Shown in pieces: positions 17,514 to 26,636 of a stretch of DNA of 64,000 bases. Every line of letters starts with the position of its first letter. The first letter of the stretch is position 1. Source of the DNA: Gammaproteobacteria bacterium (GTDB lineage: Bacteria; Pseudomonadota; Gammaproteobacteria; Pseudomonadales; JAUIET01); assembly GCA_030429735.1 (NCBI GenBank), contig JAUIET010000004.1, positions 310,001 through 374,000 of the forward strand. Direction: 5' to 3'. The notes below the pieces were generated by a model. The model was not told the DNA's origin. It ran no database searches and saw only the letters and a list, made by a program, of their open reading frames with translations. Position numbers and translations under genes: made by a program.

Positions 17514-18919
17514 TGATTTTCACCTCGCTGAGTTTCTTGCTGTTTTTTCTGTCTGTCCTTTTGCTTCTGGCGGTTTTCAAGCGGCAGGCCGCACGAACCT
17601 ACATCCTTTTGATTGCAAGCTATGTATTTTACGGGTGGTGGAGTCCCGTATTTGTATTGCTCATTCTGGTCACTAGTGTTTGGGCATGGGCGTTTGGGCT
17701 GCTGATCGACCGAACGGACGACGAAGTCAAGAAATCACGCTATTTGTTTGTCAGCGTAGCTTTCAGCCTGGGCGTGCTTGCTTACTATAAATACGCTGAG
17801 TTTCTGGCCCAGTCTTTCTACGCGGCACTGGGATGGCAGTGGACCTATGATCTGGGCATCGTTCTACCCGTAGGAATATCTTTCTTCACGTTCCAGACTT
17901 TGAGCTACAGCATCGATCTGCGGAAGGGCAAAATCCCTGTCTGCGAAAGCCCAACCAAGTTCATGCTATTTGTCGCATTTTTTCCTCAGCTCGTTGCCGG
18001 GCCTATCGTCAGGGCATCAGACTTTCTGCCACAGCTTGAGAAAAAAATACGCATAAGCTCAAAAAACATTGTTATTGGTGCGCAGCTTTTCCTCGGCGGA
18101 GCATTACAAAAAACCCTGATTGCCGATAACATGAGTACGTTCGTTGACCCAATTTTCGCCGAGCCAGCCCTGTACAGCGCAGAAACGCTTTGGCTTGGTC
18201 TGGCAGCTTACAGCATACAGATCTTCTGCGATTTCTGCGGATATTCTCTAATGGCAATCGGTATCGCTAAGATGCTTGGGTTCGATCTTCCAGAGAATTT
18301 TCGAATGCCATATCTCTCAAGATCCATTACGGAGTTTTGGCGGCGCTGGCATATTTCATTGTCTTCCTGGTTACGCGATTATCTGTACATCGCTTTAGGG
18401 GGCAACCGAAAAGGCAAGGCACGAATGTACAGCCATCTCATGATCACGATGTTGCTCGGTGGTCTTTGGCATGGCGCAAGTTGGAATTTCGTACTCTGGG
18501 GTGCTCTGCACGGAATTGCATTGGCTATACACAAGATCTGGGACGATCGAACCCGAGACTATAGTGAATTGAAAGCCACGCCCTTATACTCGTCAATAGC
18601 TTGGCTATCCACACTGACTTTCGCAGCCCTACTCTGGATACCGTTTCGTTGTGTCGATTTTCCGACAATGCAGGTCTATGTGTCTAGATTGTTTGGTGGT
18701 GCCGACGGCATCGACTGGATAAACCCACAGGTCATCACACTGCTATCAGTTGTCGTTATATGGCACCTAATCTATCAGTTCAAGCCTGCCGTGTTGGCGA
18801 AGTTCCCAAGCGATAACCCCGAGCGATTTGGGGTGCAGTTTGCACTGGGCATTAGTATCTTTGCGATAATTTTATTTGCACCACTGCAAACGTCACCATT
18901 CGTGTACTTTCAGTTCTAA
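17513..18919 (+). CDS. MBOAT O-acyltransferase, AlgI-like
   Basis: This 468-residue polytopic membrane protein is of the membrane-bound O-acyltransferase family. AlgI-type landmarks are present: GYWWSP-like YGWWSPVFV near the start, PVGISFFTFQTLSYSID, the WRRWHISLSSWLRDYLY motif and the second motif LGGLWHGASWNFVLWG with the invariant His. It passes acyl groups, normally acetyl from acetyl-CoA, across the inner membrane for polysaccharide O-acetylation. It starts with GTG overlapping the TAG of the SGNH gene, so the two are translationally coupled. In this locus the likely acceptor is the uronate-containing EPS. Confidence 0.93.
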   Translation: MIFTSLSFLLFFLSVLLLLAVFKRQAARTYILLIASYVFYGWWSPVFVLLILVTSVWAWAFGLLIDRTDDEVKKSRYLFVSVAFSLGVLAYYKYAEFLAQSFYAALGWQWTYDLGIVLPVGISFFTFQTLSYSIDLRKGKIPVCESPTKFMLFVAFFPQLVAGPIVRASDFLPQLEKKIRISSKNIVIGAQLFLGGALQKTLIADNMSTFVDPIFAEPALYSAETLWLGLAAYSIQIFCDFCGYSLMAIGIAKMLGFDLPENFRMPYLSRSITEFWRRWHISLSSWLRDYLYIALGGNRKGKARMYSHLMITMLLGGLWHGASWNFVLWGALHGIALAIHKIWDDRTRDYSELKATPLYSSIAWLSTLTFAALLWIPFRCVDFPTMQVYVSRLFGGADGIDWINPQVITLLSVVVIWHLIYQFKPAVLAKFPSDNPERFGVQFALGISIFAIILFAPLQTSPFVYFQF

Positions 18920-18938
18920 AAGCACAGCTGATACGTGA

Positions 18939-19856
18939 TCACTGCACGGAAATACTGGGTGGCGAAGGTTCTGCCTTTGACTGTACTGCCTGTGGCGGCG
19001 ATACTTCGGAAAGTGAAGAATTTCCATCGCCAAAGCGGACCTCATCAAAATAGAAGGACCGATCAAACTGGTTGTCTTCACCGGCGTAGCTGCCCATTTT
19101 GAAATAGCTGGAATTAGAGCCAGGAGAATGCCCGAAGCCAATCGGCCCTCGATAATCAACAACCTGTTGCTGATCAATCCAGACTTGCAAGCGACCTTGG
19201 CCGCCTTGAGAATTGGGGCGATGATCCCAGTGAATATGATAGGCGAAATCAACCCAGCGATCCCTTGGCATTTTCATTTGGTAGTGGTTGATTTCGTTAA
19301 CATGCTCCCACCAGTTGGAGGGCGGTGAGCCATTGTAATTTCGCGACGTGATCGTAATATCATTGTCTCCATCGAACGACACTTGTAGTACGCCGGGCTG
19401 AGGTCCGACATCATGCCATTGCATCAGACTATGCCAACGATGCGCTTTCACTACAGAAGTGTTGAAACTGCTGGGAATATACACAGAGACCCCCAACCAT
19501 CTGTCTTGCATGTGTCGGTCCACAAGAAACCCGGCGGCTGAAACCTCTACCCTATTCCCGTGGCCTGCGACGGGAGCCAGGGCCTGCGAGCGCCCCCTAC
19601 TAAGTCGTAAAAATTTCGATCCTGCCCTCGCACTTGCTGGCCCACCATTTGCGCTATCATTCGACATATAAGTCGCTGATTGTGAAGCACAGCACATTTG
19701 TGATGTATTCGGGTTCCCGTCCCTATAGGGCCATTCTCGCAATGAGCCGCTTTCCGAATCTGCTGTATGCACTATGGCTGCTTGTGTATTCACGGACATG
19801 CTGGCTGCGAGGGCTACGCTGCCTGCGAGTAAGGTTTTTCGGATTCGAAATTGCAT
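18939..19856 (-). CDS. Secreted polysaccharide-lyase-like protein (heparin lyase I / PL20-like fold)
   Basis: This predicted protein of about 305 residues has a signal peptide (cleavage near NTQAA). The body has the beta-jelly-roll pattern of the PF14099-type polysaccharide lyases: GNRVEVSAAGF, WLGVSVYIPSSF, HSLMQWHDVGPQPG, WVDFAYHIHWDH and a late YFDEVRFGDG strand. These proteins cleave uronic-acid-containing glycans by beta-elimination. I start it at the ATG at 19856, which has a GAAGAGAG ribosome site; an in-frame GTG seven codons earlier is possible. The tail after DEVRFGDG is a short Ser/Pro/Gln-rich extension. It lies beside the AlgD-like and GT4 genes and has its own predicted promoter with a palindrome. 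It may trim or release the polymer. The substrate is inferred. Confidence 0.75.
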   Translation of the reverse strand: MQFRIRKTLLAGSVALAASMSVNTQAAIVHTADSESGSLREWPYRDGNPNTSQMCCASQSATYMSNDSANGGPASARAGSKFLRLSRGRSQALAPVAGHGNRVEVSAAGFLVDRHMQDRWLGVSVYIPSSFNTSVVKAHRWHSLMQWHDVGPQPGVLQVSFDGDNDITITSRNYNGSPPSNWWEHVNEINHYQMKMPRDRWVDFAYHIHWDHRPNSQGGQGRLQVWIDQQQVVDYRGPIGFGHSPGSNSSYFKMGSYAGEDNQFDRSFYFDEVRFGDGNSSLSEVSPPQAVQSKAEPSPPSISVQ

Positions 19857-19909
19857 TGAGAAACTCTCTTCGTTCACTTTCTATGACTAGTTAAAAAGTA
19901 CATGGTTCA

Positions 19910-19937
19910 ACCATAACACTTAGCTAAGTGTAGCCAA
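19910..19937 (-). promoter_or_regulatory. Predicted promoter with palindromic operator in the spacer
   Basis: Reading the minus strand, a -35-like TTGGCT (19932-19937) and a -10-like TATGGT (19910-19915) are separated by 16 bases. Those 16 bases (19916-19931) are the perfect palindrome ACACTTAGCTAAGTGT. A second dyad, ATGGTT-C-AACCAT, overlaps the -10 region at 19902-19914. Transcription would begin roughly 45 bases before the lyase ATG. A palindrome filling the spacer is a typical operator position, so repression or MerR-like activation of the lyase gene is plausible. The promoter hexamers are only fair matches. Confidence 0.45.
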
Positions 19938-20042
19938 CGAAACTGAACATAATTTGAACTGATTCATGTAATTGACAGATTCTTTGAGGGTATTGTGCTC
20001 GATCCAGCAAGAGATTGGCGCCTTGTAGCCTAAAAGTGCTGG

Positions 20043-21245
20043 CTACAGCTCAAGCGCCTGGTAAGCAGCAAGCAGTTTGGGTTCCTCATGATTCCATTGC
20101 AGTTCATTGACTACTCGCTCGTAGCCCATCTGCCCCATTGACGCACGCTTTTCTTCATCATCCAGTAATTCTATGATCTTGTCAGCCATGTCCACGGGGT
20201 CGTTGTTCTTTGCATACAATGAGGCGCCCTGCGCAGACACGCGCCCCTCGGTTAGGTCGAATTGTACAATTGGTTTTGCCAGAGCCATGTACTCCATGAT
20301 TTTGTTCATGGTGGACTTGTCGTTCATTTCATTGGCCACGTCCGGATTGACGCATACATCAGCTGTGTTTAGCATCGCCAAAAGTTCATCATCCGGCACT
20401 CGGCCCGTGAATGTCGTATATTCAGTAATATTCAATTCAGTTGCACGCTGTTTTAATTGATCCAGTTCAGTACCGCCACCTACAAGGCCAAAATGCACGT
20501 CTTTTCGCCCCAACTTGTGCACGATGTGTGCGGCAGCATCGAGAAGATAATCAATACCTTCCTGTTTGCCCATCACACCAACATAGCCAACCATATACCT
20601 TTTACCGTGCTTCAAATCACTATCGGGAGGCAGGATTTCAAGGCGGTCCAGCTTAGGGCCACTTCGCACAACATACACCTTGTCCGGCAACATGCCGCCG
20701 CGTTCTACAGCAATGCGTTTATAGGATTCGTTTGTTGCTATCGATACATCCGCCGCTGCAAATGTCAATCGCTCAAACAACAGCATCAGTTTATAAAAGA
20801 CGTCTCGACGACCAAACTTGGCTTCATAGAGTTCGGGGTTAATATCATGATGGTCAAACAGGAATTTCTTTCCAAATAGTTTAAAGAACCCGCCAACAAC
20901 AAAAATCAGGTCGGGAGGATTGCACGCATGAATGACATCAAAACCGCGCGTGAATAGAACTTTGAACGCGAGTAGAAACTCCCAGAATAAAGCGGCGGAG
21001 TATTCAAACAAATATCCCACTGCACCATCAGCCTCCAACGGCAAGGGATGACGGTAGATATGGATGCCATCGATAATTTCAAAGCGCTTTTCGTAACCCT
21101 TACCGGTCGGGCAAATAATATTCACCTCATAACCGTTGCTTATCAAAGTCGTTGCTTCTTGCCAAACGCGCCGGTCAAAAGGACTAGGCAGGTTCTCAAC
21201 GATAATTAGTACACGTTTTCGCTTATTACCAGCAAATGCCATCAT
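20043..21245 (-). CDS. GT4-family glycosyltransferase
   Basis: This glycosyltransferase of about 400 residues is GT-B fold, family 4. The N-terminal domain starts with RVLIIVENLPSPFDRRVWQEATTL, a frequent opening of WcaI/WbuB-like enzymes, and contains HACNPPDLIF and DHHDINPELYEAKFG. The C-terminal domain has GYVGVMGKQEGIDYLL and a KIMEYMALAKPIVQFD segment with the donor-binding Glu. The start is one of two adjacent ATGs at 21245/21242 that overlap the end of the AlgD-like gene by about 20 bases and have a GGAA site; a longer frame reaches further into that gene. It is cytoplasmic, adding one sugar to the lipid-linked repeat unit. Confidence 0.88.
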   Translation of the reverse strand: MMAFAGNKRKRVLIIVENLPSPFDRRVWQEATTLISNGYEVNIICPTGKGYEKRFEIIDGIHIYRHPLPLEADGAVGYLFEYSAALFWEFLLAFKVLFTRGFDVIHACNPPDLIFVVGGFFKLFGKKFLFDHHDINPELYEAKFGRRDVFYKLMLLFERLTFAAADVSIATNESYKRIAVERGGMLPDKVYVVRSGPKLDRLEILPPDSDLKHGKRYMVGYVGVMGKQEGIDYLLDAAAHIVHKLGRKDVHFGLVGGGTELDQLKQRATELNITEYTTFTGRVPDDELLAMLNTADVCVNPDVANEMNDKSTMNKIMEYMALAKPIVQFDLTEGRVSAQGASLYAKNNDPVDMADKIIELLDDEEKRASMGQMGYERVVNELQWNHEEPKLLAAYQALEL

Positions 21246-22539
21246 AAATTCCAGCTTGGCTCTTATTTTCGGATATTCGTACAAAGTCAATGACAACTTG
21301 ACCATCTTTGATACGGGTCAATATGTCCTTAAATTCCGGGTCATTATTGCCAATGATAATGGTGTCGCTGTGAGCTATTACTTCGTCTATGGAACTAGTC
21401 ATTAATGCTGATATATGCGGTATTTTATTCAGAATATAATCTTTGTTAGCTCCCACAATACTTGCCATTCGAACGTTCTGATCGTAAATTTTTAGCTGAT
21501 AACCTTTGCCGAGCAGACGTTCTATAATTTCTACGATCGGGCTCTCTCTTAAATCATCAGTACCTGCCTTGAAACTAAAACCGAGAACTCCAACCTGTTT
21601 ACTTTCCTTGTCCATTATCATTTTAAGGCCACGCTCAATCTGATACGCATTGCTCGGATTTATGGAACTTATAATCGGAAGATCCAAATCCAGACTCTTG
21701 GCTTTGTAGTTAAGCGCACGAACGTCTTTGGGAAGGCATGACCCGCCAAACGCAAATCCAGGTTTCATATAATAAGGTGATATATTCAGTTTCGTATCTT
21801 GGCAAAAAATGTTCATAACTTCATGACCATCAAGCCCAACTTCCTTACAGATGTCGCCTATTTCATTTGCGAAGCACACCTTAAGAGCGTGCCAGACGTT
21901 GTCGGTGTACTTGACCATTTCTGCCGTTGCAACATCAGTTCTGATCAATGGTGCGTCCAATCCATCGTACAGAGCCGCCAACAGGTCACCGCTTTTCTCA
22001 TTGGTTTCGCCAATCACTGTTTTAGGTGGATTGTGGTAGTCGTAAATCGCAGTACTCTCGCGCAAAAATTCCGGATTGATACACACACCGAAATCATTTC
22101 CTTCCACTAGCCCTGATGCCATCTCAAGTGCGGGGATCACGGTTTCATTGATTGAGCCGGGCAACATGGTGCTCCGAATTACAACTACATGATAATCGCC
22201 TTTTTCTTTTAAGGTTGATCCTATTTGCTCGCAAACCCTACGAACGTATGAAAGGTCCAGGCTGCCATTGATCTGGCTGGGAGTACCAACACATATCAAT
22301 GACAGTTCGCTTTCCAGTACGGCTTCATTGAGGTTGGTAGTGGCGCGTAATTTACCGCTTTTGGTGCCTTCTGCAATTAACTCAGCCAGCCCGGTTTCAA
22401 CGATGGGCGATTCACCATTGTTAATCAACTCAACTTTAGTTTCGTTCGGGTCCACTCCAATGACGGTATGCCCCCCATCAACTAAACACGCGGCTGATAC
22501 GGCACCGACATACCCAAGGCCCATAACACTAATTTTCAT
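21226..22539 (-). CDS. algD: GDP-mannose 6-dehydrogenase (AlgD-like)
   Basis: This 437-residue NAD-dependent sugar-nucleotide 6-dehydrogenase fits AlgD better than UDP-glucose dehydrogenase. It begins MKISVMGLGYVGAVSAACL, contains SLICVGTPSQINGSLDLSY, NPEFLRESTAIYDY and the catalytic-Cys block FAFGGSCLPKDVRAL, then LGFSFKAGTDDLRESP, and ends in the AlgD-type tail GICW. The length matches Pseudomonas AlgD (436). It makes GDP-mannuronate by two successive oxidations of GDP-mannose. The start at 22539 is preceded by GGGAAT; a longer frame reaches 22575. No phosphomannomutase or GDP-mannose pyrophosphorylase gene is in the window. It supplies the uronic acid for the EPS, presumably via a neighbouring GT4. 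Confidence 0.9.
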   Translation of the reverse strand: MKISVMGLGYVGAVSAACLVDGGHTVIGVDPNETKVELINNGESPIVETGLAELIAEGTKSGKLRATTNLNEAVLESELSLICVGTPSQINGSLDLSYVRRVCEQIGSTLKEKGDYHVVVIRSTMLPGSINETVIPALEMASGLVEGNDFGVCINPEFLRESTAIYDYHNPPKTVIGETNEKSGDLLAALYDGLDAPLIRTDVATAEMVKYTDNVWHALKVCFANEIGDICKEVGLDGHEVMNIFCQDTKLNISPYYMKPGFAFGGSCLPKDVRALNYKAKSLDLDLPIISSINPSNAYQIERGLKMIMDKESKQVGVLGFSFKAGTDDLRESPIVEIIERLLGKGYQLKIYDQNVRMASIVGANKDYILNKIPHISALMTSSIDEVIAHSDTIIIGNNDPEFKDILTRIKDGQVVIDFVRISENKSQAGIYDGICW

Positions 22540-22646
22540 TGCGCAATTCCCAGACAATTCAACTTCTTGTAGCAACTCATAAATTTAAGCCCAATATACA
22601 GTTATTTACCACTTCCTGATGAGTACACATAGAAAGGCTTTTAACA

Positions 22647-24632
22647 CTATTCTGACGTATCAGCCTCTAGAAGTTCGATCGTGGTGCTGAACTCCGCAGA
22701 CTGATGTATCTGCATCCGACCAAGAACCATGCCGCTTGGTTCTTTTTCATCAAGTTTGGCTGAGTACCAACCCATTATCGGTTGAGTCTCGCCGCGGTGG
22801 AGGCTGATCTGCAGTCTTGGATCGAAGAAGATTTTCATTTGCACAGCGTAATGCGGCCTTGAAACAATCAGCGTATGTTTATCCGCTAGGCGCAATTTCA
22901 AGCTCGGTGCAAAATGCAGCTGGAATTGAAGGGATGTGGTGCCTGGGCCCACGAGATTATCCGCTATGTGGATTCGGTCTTCCACAGTGCGCAGACTTAT
23001 TGCCCTTTTGTGGGTCCAACCAATACGCTGGTAACCATCATGCACACCCCGAACGATATGCTGTTCGTCATCCCGTTCTATATCACTAATTTGTGCAGCA
23101 GCCTGTCGCGACCACATAAATGGCCCGGCGATTTCAGATTGATCAATCTCACCAAGCCGAATGGTATTGTGTGCCAAAGTGCCGCGAAAGTAGTTTCTCC
23201 ACTCTTGGCCCGAATGATACGCGTAAGTGCCAGGATCAATAATCCACCAATCAGCACCAATTGCAACATTGAAACTCAATGCGTCGGCATGACCATGTGC
23301 AGCGATCGAGGTGTAGCCAAGTGGCCCAGCATCGAAACACACCATAGCAGCTTTTCCTTTCAGTACCGCGTAGCCTCCTTCAGGCCAGACTTTGGAATCA
23401 TTGCTGCGTTTTAAAATTCTGGGCGCGTCACGCTCGAGCGAAGCGATAGTTCCGTACCAGAACGCTTTTTCACTTCGTCTATCTATATCACCCAATTGTA
23501 AATCAACGGCCATTGACTGCTCGATAGCCAATAGGCAATCAAGGTAGGGATTGCCTGGTGTTAGCGCATCAAAACGAACAACTGTGCCGTCATCGGCGTC
23601 TCCAATTTGTGGTGGGTATCCACCGACTGGCATCAAGTCCCTTAGAAAAAGCGCCATTTTCTCTATGGTTTGTTGAAATTCCTTGCTGAACGAATGTCCA
23701 GAACGTTCGCCAACCAACCAACAAAAAAGAAAATACTCCATTACCCATAAGTGGTAATAAATTGCCTGCTCCTTGTTGACTCCATCGCTGTGTACTTGAA
23801 GCTTCGCTTGCTTCTCCAGCATTGTCCGCGCGAACTCTGCCCACTGCTTACCGTGCTCGCCCAGACCAAATACTTTGCACGCCACCCATAACCCGGTGAG
23901 TTCGCCAATGAGGTGGTTGTTTGCGGACGAGTACAGCGAAAGGTAGTTTCTAATAAAATAGGCCTGTTGATAAATCGATTGCCGCAAGGCCTGAGGCTTG
24001 TCCACGCAATCGAATATACCCCGAGAAAACCCACACTGACATAACAACCCATGTACAACGGCCCAGGAACTTAATCGCAAGCCGGCTTCCAATGAGCTAC
24101 ACCAATGCACGCCCATGCAGTAGGGGTTTTGTTCTATCCATGTTGTTATATCCAATACAATCGAATCGAGAGTTTCTTGATCTCTCTGCTCGTAATAATG
24201 TATCGCAAGGGGTACCAGGTGCTGATGCCGGCCCCATTCCCATACATACTTGATGTTGCCAACAAGTTTGTCATCTCTGTAGTCAATGGACTTTCCAAAT
24301 ATTAGCGGTGCAACAGTCCCTGTTTTCGGATCCTTATGCCAGTTTTTTTCGGCGCCAGTATCCAGGTAATCACTGCCGAAAAAATCTATTCGTCCCTTCT
24401 GCAAATTACTGACTGCGGTTATACGACTGGGTTTGTCCGCGGACACACGCTGTGGAATTTGCCCGAACAGCTTGAATTCGGTCAATTGCCAATCATGTTC
24501 GGGTACAATACCCAGCAGGCTCACGCACAGTTTTTCCAGAATTTGGCGGGCGGCACGAAGCAAGCGAAAGATCATCTCCTGAACGCTCATCCGTTGCAGG
24601 CGATTCAGCAACCACGTAATCTTATTTGTCAT
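22647..24632 (-). CDS. Heparinase II/III-family polysaccharide lyase-like protein
   Basis: This 661-residue protein has the two-domain heparinase II/III plan. An alpha-toroid N-terminal domain (about 30-370) begins with the RLQRMSVQEMIFRLLRAARQ segment typical of EPS-locus members, and contains NNHLIGELTGLW and EQAIYYHLWVMEYFLF. A beta-sandwich C-terminal domain follows, with the metal/active-site-like HGHADALSFNVAIGADWWIIDPGTYAYH. No signal peptide is evident, so its compartment is unclear. Homologues near AlgD- or XrtA-type genes are called alginate-lyase or heparinase-like and may edit uronate polymers. It overlaps the asparagine-synthase-like gene by 4 bases and precedes algD by 107 bp. 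Confidence 0.85.
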   Translation of the reverse strand: MTNKITWLLNRLQRMSVQEMIFRLLRAARQILEKLCVSLLGIVPEHDWQLTEFKLFGQIPQRVSADKPSRITAVSNLQKGRIDFFGSDYLDTGAEKNWHKDPKTGTVAPLIFGKSIDYRDDKLVGNIKYVWEWGRHQHLVPLAIHYYEQRDQETLDSIVLDITTWIEQNPYCMGVHWCSSLEAGLRLSSWAVVHGLLCQCGFSRGIFDCVDKPQALRQSIYQQAYFIRNYLSLYSSANNHLIGELTGLWVACKVFGLGEHGKQWAEFARTMLEKQAKLQVHSDGVNKEQAIYYHLWVMEYFLFCWLVGERSGHSFSKEFQQTIEKMALFLRDLMPVGGYPPQIGDADDGTVVRFDALTPGNPYLDCLLAIEQSMAVDLQLGDIDRRSEKAFWYGTIASLERDAPRILKRSNDSKVWPEGGYAVLKGKAAMVCFDAGPLGYTSIAAHGHADALSFNVAIGADWWIIDPGTYAYHSGQEWRNYFRGTLAHNTIRLGEIDQSEIAGPFMWSRQAAAQISDIERDDEQHIVRGVHDGYQRIGWTHKRAISLRTVEDRIHIADNLVGPGTTSLQFQLHFAPSLKLRLADKHTLIVSRPHYAVQMKIFFDPRLQISLHRGETQPIMGWYSAKLDEKEPSGMVLGRMQIHQSAEFSTTIELLEADTSE

Positions 24633-26515
24633 CGATTGGGGAGGTACTCTCTGTACCAGAGTTCAAGGTTTAGCAATGACCAAAGAAGCTTCTCGTGGTT
24701 TTGACGCCCTTCTGCATGATCAGCAATGAACTTTTCCAGAACTCGTGTATTATAAAACTCTCTGGTCAACGATTGCCCTCCGCACAGAGTGTCAAACAGA
24801 TACCCTCTCATCTCGCCTCGAAACCACTCATTAACGGGCACTCTAAAACCAACCTTCGGTCGCTCCAGTATTTCTTTGGGAAGCAATTTTCGCATTGCTT
24901 CGCGAAGAATCCATTTGGTTTGCTTCCCTCTCACCCTATATTTGTCCGGTAATCCTGACGCGAACTCGGCCAGTTTGTGATCCATCAATGGCATACGTGC
25001 TTCAATAGAAGCAGCCATTGTCATGCGATCTCCGCGTTCTAGCAGGTTATCTGGCAACCAACTGGTCTGATCAAAATACAGTATTCGGCGCAGCGGCGAG
25101 GCAATCTCCTCACTCGAGATGATGGAACTCATCGCTGTACTTCGGTTGCTCTTGACAGACTCGCTGACTAATTCCTCACGTTGTGAAGGTGTCAATGCGC
25201 CAAACCAGCCAGCCATCCTGGCTTCGAAAGACTTGATCCCGAGATTGCTGATTGCCGTCTTCGCCCGACGAAATCGATAGGGCAGCGCTGAGACACCCGG
25301 CTCGACAATGCCGCTTCGGAGAAATGCGGGCAGGTATTGATACGCCCTCGCGTACCGTTCAAAAACGTGCTTCGGATAACCGCCTAGTATCTCATCACTA
25401 CCCTCACCCGTTAGCACCATTTTCACACTCTTGCTTGCCTCGACTGCAAGCAAATAAATAGGGATATCACTAGGTTCTGCAACCGGTGCATCTCGAAACC
25501 TTATCAACTTTGGTAATTCCCTCATCAGATTGTCAGCAGAAATCGTCAGCTCGGTGTGTTCCGTCTTAAAGTGCCTCGCAATATCAGCCGCGTAGGCAAG
25601 CTCGCTGTAGTTTGATTCGTCGAAGCCAACTGAAAATGTTCGTATCGGAGTAGAGCTATGTTTACTCATTAAAGCAACGACGGCCGATGAATCAATGCCT
25701 CCTGATAGGAAAGCACCGAAAGGCACGTCGCTCACCATACGAATTTCAACCGCTTCTTCCAGCAATTCCAGAAATTTTTCCACCGGCTCTTCAATCGCCT
25801 TGGGTTTCAGCAAGGCTTTTTGATCGGGTGGAGAATAGTAAGTCTTGAACTCAATGTTCAGTTTAGAATCAACCGTCATTGTGCTGCCAGGTGCAAGCTT
25901 AGTGACGGAATGGAATAAAGTTTTCGGTCCGGGAACGTATCGATAGGAAAAGTAATCCCACAAACCATCATAGTCGAGATCGCTCTCTATCAAGCCAGTA
26001 GCAAGTAGTGCCTTTATTTCCGACGCAAATAATAGCCCTTGAGGGGTTTGAGCGTAAAACAATGGCTTCTTGCCAAACCTGTCTCTGGCTATAAATACCC
26101 TGTCTTTACTGGCGTCGTAGATCGCAAAGGCAAACATTCCGCGCAAGTGGTCAACGCATTGCTCGCCATAGTGCTCATAAGCGGCGATAATGACTTCAGT
26201 ATCAGAGCTTGTAGAAAACTCTCGGCCGGCGTTTTGTAAATCCTGTCTTAAATCTCGATAATTATAAATTTCACCATTGAAGACGATCTGAATGCTACCG
26301 TCAGTATTGGCCAAGGGCTGATGACCGGACTCTAGGTCTATAATTGCCAACCTCCTGTGTCCAAGCGCGACAGAGGCTTGACCATTAGCGAAAGTTTCAT
26401 GGAAAACTCCCGCGTCGTCAGGACCCCGGTGGACGATCTGTTCCAACATGGCATCTAGTACAGAATCTATATCCCCATTTTCGTTGCGCCCGACAATTCC
26501 AGCAATTCCGCACAT
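24629..26515 (-). CDS. Asparagine synthase-like glutamine amidotransferase of the EPS cluster
   Basis: This 628-residue AsnB-family enzyme has a class II glutamine amidotransferase domain starting at the N-terminal nucleophile Cys-2 (MCGIAGIVG), with HRGPDDAGVF, GHRRLAIIDL and FNGEIYNYRDLR. A synthetase domain follows, with the pyrophosphate loop SGGIDSSAVVAL and LTGEGSDEILGGY. Versions of this enzyme are regular members of XrtA/PEP-CTERM-type polysaccharide loci, where they are thought to amidate a sugar carboxylate rather than make free asparagine. With an AlgD-like enzyme in the same operon, uronamide formation on the EPS is an attractive inference. It is first in the operon asnB-hepII-algD-GT4. 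Confidence 0.9.
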   Translation of the reverse strand: MCGIAGIVGRNENGDIDSVLDAMLEQIVHRGPDDAGVFHETFANGQASVALGHRRLAIIDLESGHQPLANTDGSIQIVFNGEIYNYRDLRQDLQNAGREFSTSSDTEVIIAAYEHYGEQCVDHLRGMFAFAIYDASKDRVFIARDRFGKKPLFYAQTPQGLLFASEIKALLATGLIESDLDYDGLWDYFSYRYVPGPKTLFHSVTKLAPGSTMTVDSKLNIEFKTYYSPPDQKALLKPKAIEEPVEKFLELLEEAVEIRMVSDVPFGAFLSGGIDSSAVVALMSKHSSTPIRTFSVGFDESNYSELAYAADIARHFKTEHTELTISADNLMRELPKLIRFRDAPVAEPSDIPIYLLAVEASKSVKMVLTGEGSDEILGGYPKHVFERYARAYQYLPAFLRSGIVEPGVSALPYRFRRAKTAISNLGIKSFEARMAGWFGALTPSQREELVSESVKSNRSTAMSSIISSEEIASPLRRILYFDQTSWLPDNLLERGDRMTMAASIEARMPLMDHKLAEFASGLPDKYRVRGKQTKWILREAMRKLLPKEILERPKVGFRVPVNEWFRGEMRGYLFDTLCGGQSLTREFYNTRVLEKFIADHAEGRQNHEKLLWSLLNLELWYREYLPNR

Positions 26516-26636
26516 GTATTCAATTCGTTGTCAGTTTATTTTTTCGATCCGTTCAGCATAGCAGATATAAGCTTGTCAGAAGATCGGTGCTACTATTTAC
26601 TCATGCTCTTCTTGTTTGCACGTCGATTTTGCCTGC

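Noticed and set aside
20441-20879. Long plus-strand open frames (71 and 140 codons) opposite the GT4 gene
   Set aside because: Antisense to a clear glycosyltransferase; no ribosome site or domain.
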